Notes: a model not told the origin generated them from the letters alone. DNA of 64,000 nucleotides from Bactericera cockerelli (GCA_024516035.1 CM044963.1:21453321-21517320); one strand, 5' to 3'; numbered from the stretch's first letter, positions 22,199 to 34,667 are shown. Numbers and translations: made by a program.

Positions 22199-22405
22199 AT
22201 AATAATAATATCGCCTTATTTATACTGCCCGATTAAGAATATTAAATTCCCATTATTCCAGCAGTAAGCCCAAGACATATTATTATGTGGTAAAAATCCC
22301 AAATGAGAAGATAACTTGTCAGGTCCTGGCTGGGTTTCAAACCCACGACATCTGGAATCTCTGGATTCACAGAGTGCCGCCTTTACCACTGAGCTACCGG
22401 GACAG
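22199..22405 (-). mobile_element. tRNA-derived SINE (family D)
   Basis: On the minus strand the head is GTCCCGGTAGCTCAGTGG with a box B-like GTGGGTTTGAAACCC; the body is CTCATTTGGGATTTTTACC, AATAATGGGA and a (ATT)n tail. Related copies or pieces lie at 21439, 31990 (+), 33300 (-), 35105, 40085 (+) and 50950 (-). Confidence 0.8.
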
Positions 22406-22560
22406 AATGATTAAGTTTCCCTTCATATTTAATTTCTAATCGTTTCTTTGTTCCTTTATTTTTGACGGGTCATTCATAATAATTATAGGCCAAGACCATT
22501 AATTTGTCAAAAATAATAATAATAGAAAAGTGTTATATACTACATAATGCTTTAGATATA

Positions 22561-22643
22561 CCAACCTCAGTAGCTTGGTCGATAAGGCGGCGGACATGTA
22601 ACCTGGAGGTCGGTGGTTCAAGTCTCGGTTTCAGTGTAGATTT
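22561..22643 (+). mobile_element. Family B SINE, 5' part (split by an insertion)
   Basis: Head ACCTCAGTAGCTTGGTCG to TTTCAGTGTAGATT, then a T tract. The missing 3' part resumes at 24308, after a repeat of TCAGTGTAGATT. Confidence 0.75.
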
Positions 22644-23681
22644 TTTTTTTTTTTTTTTTTTTTATGGAGGGAAAAATTTGCGTGATCAAACACAGGCGTG
22701 GTTTGAGAATTTAGGAGCCCGTGAAAGGGTTTTCTACCCTCTAAAAAACCCCCCAGAGAATCGTTTGTTTCAATTTTGCCCCGGAACCGATTTCTCATTA
22801 CTTCGGGGCCCCTTGTGAGCTAGACGCTCTTATATTTTGTTATTACTGTATTTCTTTATTTTATTTTCTACTTTCCTTTTTTTTTCTTCTTCTTTTTTTT
22901 TTTTTTTTTTTTTTTTTCCTCTTTTTCTATTTTCCTTCTTTTTTTTTATTATTATTTGCGCCACTATAAGATATAGTATAAGCCAGACATACATATAAAC
23001 ATATACAGCCCTTCACCAATAATCCACACAAATAGTTAATACTATCCACCAAAAAAATACTTCTCATATATGCGTGGCAATCATATAGGTTGTGAGGTAT
23101 TTCTATGGATGTTGTCTGCGTGGTGGTACACTTCTGGGTCTGTAAACAGGTCCCGTCTCAACACGAGATGATCTCGGTCGGGGACGGGGGAGATCAGAAG
23201 AAAAGTTGTGTCAGACAAAATATTTAATTTTAATTTAATACTATTATCACTGGTACTACCATCATTATTTTTTAATTTATTCTTATAAGTATGTGTTTTT
23301 TCCCTTTCTTTTTACTACAGATTGAACTCTAGCTTGTGGGTATTTCAGTTGGTGTTCTGTCGTTTCATTATATTAGTAATGGAGATTGTGATTATTTTTG
23401 TATTATGTTTTTATTCTCAGTAGTATATTTAGTCACTGCCTTAACTCAATCACCTTATTGGTATTACCAGAATAATAAAATAACAATAATAATAACAATC
23501 GCAAAGAGTTGATATTTTTTTTTTATAGATTATTTTTACGGTGGGTAGAGTCAAATTGACTTGAGGAGTTTTCTTTTTGAAACTTGAGGGTTTGAAAAGG
23601 GGAGCCGCCTCTAATGATGGTCGCTGCAAGCGCTACAAGAGAGGCGGCCTTGGATTTGGAGTTAATTCCTTTTTGTAAACT

Positions 23682-23713
<32 letters not shown>

Positions 23714-24170
23714 CCTTTTATTAGAAAAAATGACTTAAAACACTTTACTGTACACACTGATTTTATCACTTTTATTTTTTTTTTAAATAAACTAAGGGGG
23801 GGCCACCTCTAGTGATGGTCACCACAAGCAGCCATCAAGAGAGGTGATCCAGTAGCTGAAAATAAAGAGCTGTGGGGAGGAGAAAGAGGTGAAGGTCTCC
23901 GAAGAGGCCCACGCCTCGTCCCCCTCAGATCTGGAAAGCATAAGAGAAAACATGATAATCTAAAGTACCTACACAATAGCATGGTTTTTTTTTCTCTCTT
24001 TTTTTTCAATCTCTTTTTTTTTTTTTTTTTTTTTTTTTCTTTGTTTTGTTTTGTTTTTTCTTTTTTGTTTTTTTTTTGGTTTTTTTTTTTTTTTTTCTTC
24101 TTTTTTTTTTTCTTTTTTGGTTTTTTTTTTTCCTTTTTTGGTTTTTTTTTTTTTTTTTTTTTCTTTCTTT

Positions 24171-24206
<36 letters not shown>

Positions 24207-24213
24207 CTTTTTT

Positions 24214-24246
<33 letters not shown>

Positions 24247-24307
24247 CTTTTTTGTTTTTTTTCATAAGTACTTTTAAAATTCTTAGGGTATAACCTTCTT
24301 AGGGTAT
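22644..24307 (-). mobile_element. Probable retroposed insertion inside a SINE
   Basis: The segment starts with a poly-T (a poly-A tail on the minus strand) and is bracketed by TCAGTGTAGATT at about 22632 and 24306, which looks like a 12-bp target duplication. The interior has further poly-T tracts (about 22885, 23685) and two related modules at about 23600 and 23800 (CCTCTAGTGATGGTCACC type). No ORF of a known family was seen, so the source is unknown. Confidence 0.5.
24018..24262. repeat. Poly-T tract with sparse G and C
   Basis: About 245 bases of nearly pure T (A on the other strand). All open frames here are poly-Phe or poly-Lys artefacts. Confidence 0.9.
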
Positions 24308-24376
24308 CAGTGTAGATTAAGTAAAGTTAGTTTGACTAGTTTTGATATCACACAAAAGTGATTGACACAACTATGA
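24308..24376 (+). mobile_element. Family B SINE, 3' part
   Basis: TAAGTAAAGTTAGTTTGACTAG... ends ACACAACTATGA plus poly-A. It corresponds to the tail of the complete copy at 17237-17397 and completes the head at 22561-22643. Confidence 0.7.
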
Positions 24377-24511
24377 AAAAAAAAAAAAATGTTAAGATAA
24401 TTATATTATATTTTATCTACATTACATCATTTATAATTTCTGTGGATCTTTCCTAGAGGAAATTCCTATGTATTGCGTCCATTGTTTAGAACTATTGCAC
24501 CCAAAGATATA

Positions 24512-25517
24512 CAGGGTGGGGCAAAAGTCTGGAAACCCCTGAATAACTTTCGAATGGCTTCTTTGGTAAAGATAAAATTTTGTATGGTAAACCGGGGTAG
24601 TAAGACCTTCTTGTATAGTGGGGCCAATTTTTGTTACCGGCCCCCATGTCGGGGCCAGGGGGGCCAACTTCATTTTTTTAAATACGAACCCCTACTTTAC
24701 GATACATTTTTGGAAAGGTCTTCAAATAAGAAATACTTTGGTGCAACTTTATTTTTTTTAATATTAACTGTTTGCAAATGGCGTCCAACTTTGTGTATGC
24801 AGTGTAAAGTCTGGAAACCCCTGAATATCTTTCGAAAGGGCTATTTCAGTAAATTCAAAATTAGGTTCGGTAATCTGTGGTAATCAGACCTTATTTTAAA
24901 ATGGGGCCGATTTTTTTTACCAACCCCCATGTCTGGGACAGGGGGCCAACTTCATTTTTTTAAGAATACAAAACCACACCTTGCGATAGATTTTTGGAAT
25001 TAAGCACCAAAGTATTCTTATTTAAAGACCTTTCCAAAAATGTATCGCAAGGTGGGGGTTCGAATTAAAAAAAAAAAGTTGGCCCCCTGGCCTCGATATG
25101 GGGGTCGGTACAAAAAATCACCCCCATTTTAAAAGAAGGTCAAATTACTACCGATTACCGTACACAATTTTAAATTTACTGAAAAAGCCCTTACGAAAGA
25201 TATTCAGGGGTTTCCAAACTTTACACTGCACACACAAAGTTGGACGCCATTTGCAAACAGTTAATATTAAAACAAATAAAATTTGCACCAGAGTATGTCT
25301 TATTTAAAGACCTTTCCAAAAATGTATCGCAAAGTAGGGGTTCGTATTTAAAAAAATGAAGTTGGCCCCCCTGGCCCCGACATGGGGGCCGGTAACAAAA
25401 ATCGGCCCCACTGTAGAAGAAGGTCTTACTACCCCGGTTTACCATACAAAATTTTAAATTTACTGAGATAGCGATTCGAAAGATATTCAGGGGTTTCCAG
25501 ACTTTTGCCCCACCCTG
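24512..25517. mobile_element. Long palindromic TA-flanked element 2
   Basis: Starts CAGGGTGGGGCAAAAGTCTGG and ends in its complement, with TA outside each end. Each arm of about 490 bp itself contains two diverged direct copies of a unit (AGTCTGGAAACCCCTGAATA at 24525 and 24806), so four copies lie in head-to-head pairs. No coding content. Confidence 0.85.
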
Positions 25518-25642
25518 TATATGACTGTGTAAGTGTGTATAGATAAAGATCAAGACCAACACCTTTTATTTGAGTAGTTCACCCAATTTGCAAAGGTGCA
25601 TACTATCATATACCTACACCTGTTACCTGATTAAAGTATATA

Positions 25643-26535
25643 CAGGGTCTTCATAAAGTCTCACCCATGCCTAGGTTTCTCGAAAACGACTCAGAATATC
25701 AAAAAACGCAAAAACCCGTATTCCTTTATATTTAAGGGGATTAATTTTCAGCCAATTTTTTTTGCCTACAACGCCCCAGTCAGGCTGGACATGGACCAAC
25801 TTTAAAATCTTAAATAGAATGGTATGTCTTGTGGCATATTGTTTTAAAGGTCTTATTGAGAGAAGTTTATTACAATAAATTTCAGTGTGCTACAACTTAC
25901 CGTTCTCGAGATACAGGGTCGGACGTCCTGCGTAATATCCATATATTTTGACCTATAACTCGTTAACCGTAAATTATGGAGAAAATTTTTTTTGTTAATA
26001 ATAACTCCTTATGGCAAGAACTTTCGAACAAGTTAAAACTTGATTTTTTTTTTTTTCGTTAAATTTTTTTCGACTGTTCGTCCGGCTGGCTGACGAAACC
26101 GACCAGAAACTAACATCAACAGAGTATGTCGAGTTATAACTTGTTCGAAAGGTCTTGTCATAAGGAGTTATTATTAACTAGAAAAATTTTCTCCATAATT
26201 TACGGTTAACGAGTTATAGGTCAAAATATAATATATGGATATTACGCAGGACGTCCGACCCTGTATCTCAAGAACGATAAGTCGTAGCACACTGAAATTT
26301 ATTGTAATAAACTTCTCTCAATAAGACCTTTAAAACAATATGCCACAAGACATACCATTCTATTTAAGATTTTAAAGTTGGTCCATGTCCAGCCTGACTG
26401 GGGCCGTGTAGGCAAAAAAAATTTAGCTGAAAATAAATCCCCTTAAATATAAAGGAATACGGGTTTTTGCGTTTTTTGATATTCTGAGTCGTTTTCGAGA
26501 AACCTAGGCCTGGGTGAGACTTTATGAAGACCCTG
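25643..26535. mobile_element. Long palindromic TA-flanked element 3
   Basis: 893 bp, starting CAGGGTCTTCATAAAGTC and ending in its complement, with TA flanks. The centre is near 26080 (CGGACGAACAG-type hairpin loop). It is the same family as the copy at 36582-37467, with very high identity. Confidence 0.88.
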
Positions 26536-27517
26536 TATATGTTCTGCTAATAAAGAGTTTCTAAATAAATAAATAAATAAATACCATTCTGTGGAGTGCT
26601 GGTACTTGGGTTTCATATAATTGAAGGGACCTTTAGAATATGTTAGCAAAGGCAACGAAATATTTATTTCAGTTAATCAAACTGAACAGCATTTACATCC
26701 GAAGTAATCGAAAAAGGGCCCCATTTAGGGCAATTTTTTTCGATTTTCGATTTTTTTTTTTTTTTTTTTTTTAACACAGTGCACTTCTTTCGCTACTGAA
26801 ATCAAATTTAATATTATTTTTTAACAAACCTTCAAAATTTTCAAGAGCATTGCTCTGGATTAAATAAAATTGGAAAAATCATTTTTAATTTTCACCAAAA
26901 TGGCCCCCATGCGGCTCCGAGTAGCCTAAATTGTCCTAAAAACAAGACCCCAATAAACATGTTATACAGACAGGACAGAAAATAATTCGTTCTATCGATT
27001 TCCCTAATTTTTTGTTGTTGTAAACAGGGCTTTTCTCGCTATATTTACTGTATATTGATTCACTTTAGTTTCAGCCACAAAATATTTTAATTTTAATTTC
27101 ACAAGAAATTTTAGCCTGTTTAATATTTCCTTAGCCACTTCATTCATACTTCATAGTTCAATTGAAAAAAATCAAATATTACAAAAAAAATTTCGTAACA
27201 CAAATCCATTCGAAACTAAATCAAAATTTCTAGTCATGCTGAAATTTCTGTGACCATCATCAGTTCTTCAAGACTTTGTGAGATAACGTACAATATGTTC
27301 CATGTTCCTGTTCAAGTAATTTTCGTCAATGTTCCTGTTTTGTTCTGTCATGTCAAGCTTTCGTAATTATTCCTTTCTTAATATTGTTTGTGATTTTTTT
27401 TTTTTTCCTGCTGATTTGTTCGTCTTGCTTTTCATCAACTTTTCGTTCTTGTTCGCTGTTTATTGTTACTCAAAATAATCACATCAAGAATTAAATTGAG
27501 AAAAAAGTATCAAAAAA
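26536..27517. other. AT-rich non-coding stretch
   Basis: No gene. Contains (AAAT)n near 26565, a poly-T near 26750 and a segment (ACCCCAATAAACATG at about 26950) that recurs at about 31730, next to the N gap. Confidence 0.45.
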
Positions 27518-30500
27518 GCTAGAGGAGGATAGGGTCGGCTATAAGGGGTGATGAGGAGGCCGAGGGGGGACCACCATCTCAACCCCCCACATTAAAAATA
27601 AACATAAAAAGAAGAAGAAAAAGGACACATAAACATAAAGCAAGAAAGAATATACACAACACAAAAAATAGAAATACCACAACAAGAAAAAAAAGGAAGA
27701 AAAAAATAAAGCTAGAGGAGGATAGGGTCGGCTATAAGGGGTGATGAGGAGGCCGAGGGGGGGACCACCATCTCAACCCCCCGTAAAAAATGCAAAAGAA
27801 GAAATAATCCTGATAAAACGCAAAAACTAAAAAAAAAGGACACATGCACAGTACACACATCAAGAAAAAATATACACAACTCAAGACAAAACATGAACAA
27901 AATACCAGAAAAAATCAAAAGAAAAAGAAGAAAATAAGAATCCAGATAAAACGCAAAAAGAAAGAAAAAGGACACATACAAAGTAAACACATCAAGAAAC
28001 AATACACACAATTCAAGACAAAACCAGAACAAAAGACCAGAAAAAATCCAAAGAAAAAGAACAAAATAAGAATCCAGATAAAACGCAAAAAAAAATAAAG
28101 AAAAAGGACACATACACAGTAAACACATCAAGAAACAATATATACAACTCAAGACAAAACAAGAACAAAGTACCAGAAAAAATCAAAAGAATAAGAAGAA
28201 AATAAGAATCCAGATAAAACGCAAAAAAAAATAATAATAATAAAGAAAAAGGACACATACACAGTAAACACATCAAGAAACAATATACACAACTCAAGAC
28301 AAAACAAGAACAAAGTACCAGAAAAAATCGAAAGAAAAAGAAGAAAATAAGAAACCAGATAAAACGCAAAAAAAATAAAGAAAAAGGACACATACACAGT
28401 AAACACATCAAGAAACAATATACACAACTCAAGACAAAATAAGAACAAAGTACCAGAAAACATCAAAAGAAAAAGAAGAAAATAAGAATCCAGATAAAAC
28501 GCAAAAAAAAATAAAGAAAAAGGACACATACACAGTAAACACATCAAGAAACAATATACACAACTCAAGACAAAACAAGAACAAAGTACCAGAAAAAATC
28601 AAAAGAAAAAGAATAAAATAAGAATCCAGATAAAACGCAAAAAAATAAAGAAGAAGGAAACATACACAGTAAACACATCAAGAAACAATATACACAACTC
28701 AAGACAAAACAAGAACAAAATACCAGAAAAAATCATAAGAAAAAGAAGAAAATAAGAATCCAGATAAAACGCAAAAAAATAAAGAAAAGGGACACATACA
28801 CAGTAAACACATCAAGAAACAATATACACAACTCAAGACAAAACAAGAACAAAATACCAGAAATAAATCAAAAGAAAAAAGAAGAATCCATATAAAACGA
28901 AAAAAATCACAAAAAAATGAAGAAAAAAAAAGCTAGAGGAGGATAGGGTCGGCTATAAGGGGTGATGAGGAGGCCGAGGGGGGGACCACCATCTCAACCC
29001 CAGAAAAAATCAAAAGAAAATAAGAATCCAGATAAAACGCAAAAAAAAAGAAAGAAAAAGGACACATACACAGTAAACACATCAAGAAACAATATATACA
29101 ACTCAAGACAAAACAAGAACAAAGTACCAGAAAAAACCAAAAGAAAAAGAAGAAAATAAGAATCCAGATAAAACGCAAAAAAAAAATAATAATAATAAAG
29201 AAAAAGGACACATACACAGTAAACACATCAAGAAACAATATACACAACTCAAGACAAAACAAGAACAAAGTACCAGAAAAAATCGAAAGAAAAAAGAAGA
29301 AAATAAGAAACCAGATAACGCAAAAAAATAAAGAAAAAGGACACATACACAGTAAACACATCAAGAAACAATATACACAACTCAAGACAAAACAAGAACA
29401 AAGTACCAGAAAAAATCAAAAGAAAAAGAAGAAAATTAGAATCCAGATAAAACGCAAAAAAAAAAAATAAAGAAAAAGGACACATACACAGTAAACACAT
29501 CAAGAAACAATATACACAACTCAAGACAAAACAAGAACAAAGTACCAGAAAAAATCGAAAGAAAAAGAAGAAAATAAGAAACCAGATAAAACGCAAAAAA
29601 ATAAAGAAAAAGGACACATACACAGTAAACACATCAAGAAACAATATACACAACTCAAGACAAAACAAGAACAAAGTACCAGAAAAAATCAAAAGAAAAA
29701 GAAGAAAATAAGAATCCAGATAAAACGCAAAAAAAATAAAGAAAAAGGACACATACACAGTAAACACATCAAGAAACAATATACACAACTCAAGACAAAA
29801 CAAGAACAAAATACCAGAAATAAATCAAAAGAAAAAAGAAGAATCCATATAAAACGAAAAAAATCACAAAAAAATGAAGAAAAAAAAGCTAGAGGAGGAT
29901 AGGGTCGGCTATAAGGGGTGATGAGGAGGCCGAGGGGGGGACCACCATCTCAACCCCAGAAAAAATCAAAAGAAAATAAGAATCCAGATAAAACGCAAAA
30001 AAGAAAGAAAAAGGACACATACACAGTAAACACATCAAGAAACAATATACACAACTCAAGACAAAACCAGAACAAAATACCAGAAATAAATCAAAAAAAA
30101 AGAAGAATCCATATAAAACGAAAAAAATCACAAAAAAATGAAGAAAAAAAAGCTAGAGGAGGATAGGGTCGGCTATAAGGGGTGATGAGGAGGCCGAGGG
30201 GGGGACCACCATCTCAACCCCCCCGTAAAAAATACAAAAGAAGAAATAACAAAAAATCCTGATAAAACGCAAAAAAATATAAAGAGGACACACAAGCACA
30301 CACCAAAAAACAATACATACAATTCAAGAAAAATAACAACAGAAGTACCAGAAATAAATCAAAAGAAAGAAGCACTACAACCAAAAGAAAAAAAAAGAAC
30401 AAAAAATAAAGAAAAAAGCTAGAGGAGGACAGGGTCGGCTATAAGGGGTGATGAGGAGGCCGAAGGGGGGACCACCAACTTATCCCCCACCAAAGATAAA

Positions 30501-30790
30501 AATCAAGAACAATACAATAAGAAAAAGAAAAAAATAGACCGAATACAAACACAAATGAATAATGAAAAACTTAACAAGAAAAACAGACACAGTACCAAAA
30601 AAAAAAAAAAACATCAAGAAAACTATCAAAAAGAAGCATTAAGAAAAAAACATTACGAAAGCTAGAGGAGGACAGGGTCGGCTATAAGGGGTGATGAGGA
30701 GGCCGAGGGGGGGACCACCATCTCAACCCCCCACCAAAAAAATACGAAAGAAGTATTATAACAAAAATCCAGATAAAACGAAGAAAAATA
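27518..30790. repeat. Higher-order tandem array (about 65-bp G-rich module plus 138-bp A-rich unit)
   Basis: A G-rich module starting GCTAGAGGAGGATAGGGTCG and ending CACCATCTCAACCCC occurs seven times (27518, 27711, 28932, 29888, 30152, 30418, 30661). Between modules are about sixteen copies of an A-rich unit of roughly 130-145 bp marked by GGACACATACACAGTAAAC and ATCCAGATAAAACGC. The blocks 28932 and 29888 share the same internal order, so whole blocks were duplicated. Hydrophobic minus-strand frames are repeat artefacts. Confidence 0.92.
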
Positions 30791-30959
30791 AAGTTGTGCA
30801 AATATACTTTTTGCACTGTGTCTTATGAAAAGGTCTTCTTCATTTGATATTTTTTCATTATCTCTGAGGTACCGACCTGTCTTAAAAAAAAGGTCTTCAT
30901 CAGATATCTTTTCATTTTCTCTCAGGTACCTACGTACTTTATTTAGCCATGAATAATTA

Positions 30960-31169
30960 GGGCGAAATTAATAGACAAAATCAAGATCACAAGTTCGGAC
31001 TTAAGCATTAGTTTCCGCTTTAAACGCAAAATCTAGACTTAAAGCAAAAACGTCTACTCGGAATTGATAGACGTTTTTATAAAAACTCTGTGGCGCTAAC
31101 ATTGCGTACTGTCTATAATACGGAATACCGATGGTAAGCAACTGTCTATTTTGTCTATTAAATTCGCCT
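30960..31169. mobile_element. Harbinger-like MITE (210 bp)
   Basis: Inverted termini GGGCGAAATTAATAGAC and GTCTATTAAATTCGCC, flanked by TTA (30957-30959 and 31170-31172). Same family as 21985-22115. Confidence 0.72.
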
Positions 31170-31220
31170 TTAGTTTTCATATTTTTCAAAATGGCGCTGT
31201 TAATTATCCTGGGGATTTTA

Positions 31221-31545
31221 TTCTGACCTGGTTGCAGGGTTTTCAATGAAACCCTTACAATTAACACTGCGACCTAATTAGATCTATTGTGACCAGTTGA
31301 TTCTATTCTGTTTTAACGCCCTGTTTTGAAATAGATAAAGTCAGGACGGGGGTTTTACCCTCCATTCGCTGGGAATCGTACAAGCTATACCCACATTAAC
31401 CTCACCCAGCTTGGGTAGAGCCGGAAATACCAGCCTCACGTGTTTGGATGGAACAGAATTTTCGTCGAAAAATCTGCCCCAACCGGGAGTCAAAATCTCT
31501 GGACTACGAGCATTAGTCATAAACGTTACGCCACAGAGGCTGGTT
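31221..31545 (-). mobile_element. tRNA-headed SINE with shared central domain
   Basis: On the minus strand: CCTCTGTGGCGTAACG head, AAAATTCTGTTCCATCC spacer, central domain (CTGGGTGAGGTTAATG), CCCGTCCTGACTTTATC, then the tail GTCACAATAGATCTA and GTAAGGGTTTCATTG. Nearly the same as 36253-36577. Confidence 0.82.
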
Positions 31546-31764
31546 GGCCCTGTCTAATACATATTAAATATATTACGTATGTATTTACCTAATGTTTTTA
31601 TATTAATTTACGAGTATGTAGAAATTTTTTCCTGGGGACAATATCGGAATAATTAATTTTCACGAAAACGACCCTGAGTGCGCAATTCGACCCTGAATGC
31701 CCAATTGGAAAAAATCTAGGACAGTAGGACCCCAATAAACATGGCTGTAAACTAAATTTCAACA

Positions 31765-31864
31765 NNNNNNNNNNNNNNNNNNNNNNNNNNNNNNNNNNNN
31801 NNNNNNNNNNNNNNNNNNNNNNNNNNNNNNNNNNNNNNNNNNNNNNNNNNNNNNNNNNNNNNNN
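31765..31864. other. Assembly gap of 100 N
   Basis: Exactly 100 N, the conventional size for a join of unknown length. Sequences on both sides are repeat-like, so distance and even adjacency are uncertain. Confidence 0.98.
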
Positions 31865-31989
31865 AAAAGAGGTACAAATTTTTGACCACAATGTATTTAT
31901 ATAAAAAGTGAACATTTTAGGGCTGAGGGCTTTAAACAAATACAATAGCTGAATCTTTTTGGGGCCCTTAACAATGCTATCATTACCTT

Positions 31990-32200
31990 TTTAAACCCGG
32001 TAGTTTCAGGGGAAAAGGTGGCACTCTGGGGAATCCAGAGGTCGCGGGTTCGAAACCTGGCCGGGACATGACAAGTTTTCCTCCCATTTGGGATGTTTAA
32101 CCTCATAATAATACGTCTTGGGGCCCTTACTGCTAGAATAATGGGACTGAATAGTCCAAATCGGGCAATTATATCGTTAAGAAGTGCAGCCAGTTGTAAA
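31990..32200 (+). mobile_element. tRNA-derived SINE (family D)
   Basis: Head CCCGGTAGTTTCAGGGG with box B GCGGGTTCGAAACCTGG, then CATGACAAGTTTTCCTCCC, TTTGGGATGTTTAACC and AATAATGGGACTGAATAG. Opposite in orientation to the copy at 22199. Confidence 0.78.
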
Positions 32201-32544
32201 AAGTGGAAGGAGTGCCAGAATCAAACAAACTCAACCATGAGGACGAAATTGATCAACACAGACCCGAATGGGTTTATGCAAGAAGAAAAATATGAAATAA
32301 AAATATAAAATAGAGTTAACCCAACCATTTGAGCCGTAAGGATTTTATCATCAGGCTCTGTGTAATAAGACTGAGAGCAGCATCATACCTCATCCAACGT
32401 TTTAAGGCCTGGCCATTCAGAGGGGGAAATGCAGCCAGCATTGCGGGCCCCATAAAAAAAAAATTTGTAGGTACTTCTTTCGCTGATAAGCCCAGGTTTA
32501 TTTGTATGTATGATTTTATTTGTGGTGAAGCACAAGGCCTCTTC

Positions 32545-32806
32545 ACATTATTGTGGGTAGCGCAGCATTACTAAGAGCCTCCTGTACTTTTCGAATTCTA
32601 TTACATTCATTTCTTTTTACTCTGGTAATGCCGCCACTGGTCGTTACTCATACAAGTAACTACTCATTTTTCCTCACGAGGTATGAGTGGACCCCAAACA
32701 TCCAAGTACAGAGCAGAAAAATTCCTGCCCCGCTGGGGATCGAACCCAGGTCACCATGCGTGCAATGCCTAGTGCGCTAACTCACTCTGCCATGGTGAGT
32801 ACGGAC
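32545..32806 (-). mobile_element. tRNA-derived SINE (family A)
   Basis: Minus-strand head CATGGCAGAGTGAGTTAGC with box B GGGTTCGATCCCC; the body matches 15056-15341, including TCCTCACGAGGTATGAGTGG on the plus strand. Confidence 0.85.
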
Positions 32807-33129
32807 TAGGTTTATTGCAAAAAGCCTGGTCTCACAATAAACCTGCATGACTCGAAACGAGAAAGTCACAAAAACCATCTGCTTTTTGTTCATTTCTGTT
32901 TCAACTTTTTCTTTTCTTCTTTCTTTTTTCTTGTTTTTTCTTTTCATTATTTTTTACCATTTCAATTAACTCAAGATGTGTTCTATGAATGCTTTCTAGA
33001 GAGTAATGCGGGCGGACCAAAACCTAAAATACGGGTTGTTTAACCCATGCATTATGAGGATGAGAATATCACTAATTTTTGTTTCTGCTGACCATATGTG
33101 GATCCTTGTCAAACATTATAATATCTCCT

Positions 33130-33435
33130 TTATTTTATTATTATTATTATAGTATGCTTTATTAGGAGGACAGAGTACAATGTTAACAGTATAAAATTAG
33201 GAAAAAACAAACAAATGACAAAATAAATAAGAAAATATGAAAATAACAATGATTTCCTACCTAAAGGACGGGGTTATTACCTGTGGCAATATTTTACTGC
33301 CTAACAAGGACTAATTAGTACCATTTCTCCAGCAATAGGCCCACACACGTGTTTTTATGTTGTCAAATTCCCAAAAGGGATGATACCTTGTCATGTCTTG
33401 GACGACGGACCCCTTGACCACTGAGCTACTGGGAC
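33130..33435. repeat. Composite of CTACCTAAAGG-type repeat and family D SINE remnant
   Basis: 33130-33300 repeats the arrangement of 2880-3115 ((TTA)n, GCTTTATTAGGAGG, A-rich middle, CCTACCTAAAGGACGGGG). 33300-33435 is a minus-strand family D remnant ending in the head complement CCACTGAGCTACTGGGAC. Confidence 0.6.
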
Positions 33436-34007
33436 ACTTTACATCTTTTACTTCCGAAAATTTCAAAAATTAGAAATCGGAAGTATTGTGTTCGTTTTCG
33501 TTAAAAATATTTTTTTGCTCCGATTTCAATTTTTTTCATATTTCTGGACGTTTCATAACCTCCTGAGTAACTTTGGTTTTGTGTCCGTCTGTTAAAAGTA
33601 TTCCGTGTAACGCGCAAATCTCGGAAACTACTCAACGGATTTTGATGAAATTTTGCACATATTATAGGAGACATTCTGTAGATGGTTCCATTCTAAATTC
33701 ATCAACTTCGCACTAGCGGTTCTGGGTGAATGAGACGATGCGCCTGACCACAAAATTTTCCTTAAACGCTTATATCTCGTGAACGGTACACCCGATTTTG
33801 ATGAAATTTTGTAAGCATATGCATATGCATATTATCGTCTTACATAGGCTTTTAATAATTTATTTTTAATTAATTATACTTGGAGATACAAGTGATTTAG
33901 TATAAAATTCCAAAATTACCACTTGTATACAATGTGAAACAATCACGAGGAAGTATTGTGACCGTAATCGGCAGTGTTTTTTTTTCTCTCTCTCTCTCTG
34001 TGTCTGT
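33436..34007. repeat. Dispersed repeat of unknown class
   Basis: Carries two related segments, AACTACTCAACGGATTTTGATG at 33628 and GTACACCCGATTTTGATGAA at 33786, each followed by AAATTTTG. The start (AGAAATCGGAAGTATTGTG) recurs in part at about 56155. No coding evidence. Confidence 0.5.
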
Positions 34008-34180
34008 TTGTAACTGAAATGGTTACAGCTGAGGGAATTGTTGTATCCAGTCTAATTTAGTAGCCTCATCCTGAACCACATATATTTTTTGTGCAATGCA
34101 TCGTTCGAACTTTGACTTTTTCTTTACAAGCCCGTGGGAAAATGAAAGTAGGCTGACTAGTCTGTTCGCTCTATAATTTT
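34008..34180. repeat. Diverged family G repeat
   Basis: GGTTACAGCTGAGGGA, CCTGAACCACATATA and GGCTGACTAGTCTGTTC match 47575-47842 at lower identity. Confidence 0.55.
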
Positions 34181-34204
34181 AACTATTTTTATTTTATTTT
34201 ATTT

Positions 34205-34385
34205 TTCAGAAACTCTTTATTAGTTGAAGATATATACAGACAAATAATGGTAAAAATTAATTATAAAATTGACAATATTAATAATATAAACAAGAAAATA
34301 AATAAACAAAATAATTATATACTTATGTCCTAACTAAAGGGCGGGGTCATTGCCTATGGTAATCTCTTCACCCAACCCTCTATAC
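34205..34385. repeat. Dispersed repeat with block CCTAACTAAAGGGCGG
   Basis: Same layout as 2880-3115: ACTCTTTATTAGTTG, A-rich middle, then GTCCTAACTAAAGGGCGGGG and GGTAATCTCTTCACCC. Confidence 0.6.
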
Positions 34386-34505
34386 GTGACTATCTATCTT
34401 TCACCATTTATCTCAAATTTTATCTCTCTCTTTATACCGTCTCTGTTCTCTTTATCTCTTTTAATCTCCCTATCTCTGAATAATTATTTTGCAATTTCTA
34501 TTTTT

Positions 34506-34628
34506 TAACCGTCTCTCACGTATCTCTCCCTCCTCTCTCTCTCTCTCTCTCTCTTGTCTCTCTCTCTCTCTCTCTTGTCTCTCTCTCTCTCTCTCTTGTC
34601 TATCTCTCTTCTCTATCGTTCTCTCCCT

Positions 34629-34667
<39 letters not shown>

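Noticed and set aside
23969..24293. Poly-Lys and poly-Phe open frames
   Set aside because: Artefacts of a nearly pure T tract.
24473..25562. Frames of 70-136 residues in palindromic element 2
   Set aside because: The same sequence is read from both arms and from internal repeats; not conserved coding.
27712..30131. Several 80-186-residue hydrophobic minus-strand frames
   Set aside because: They are translations of the A-rich tandem array; the frames repeat with the array and end at the G-rich modules.
27518..30790. Regularly spaced repeats resembling a CRISPR array
   Set aside because: Eukaryotic sequence, no unique spacers of constant length and no cas genes; it is a satellite with block duplications.
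31598..31945. Open frame of 115 residues across the N run
   Set aside because: It spans 100 N and has no coding support.
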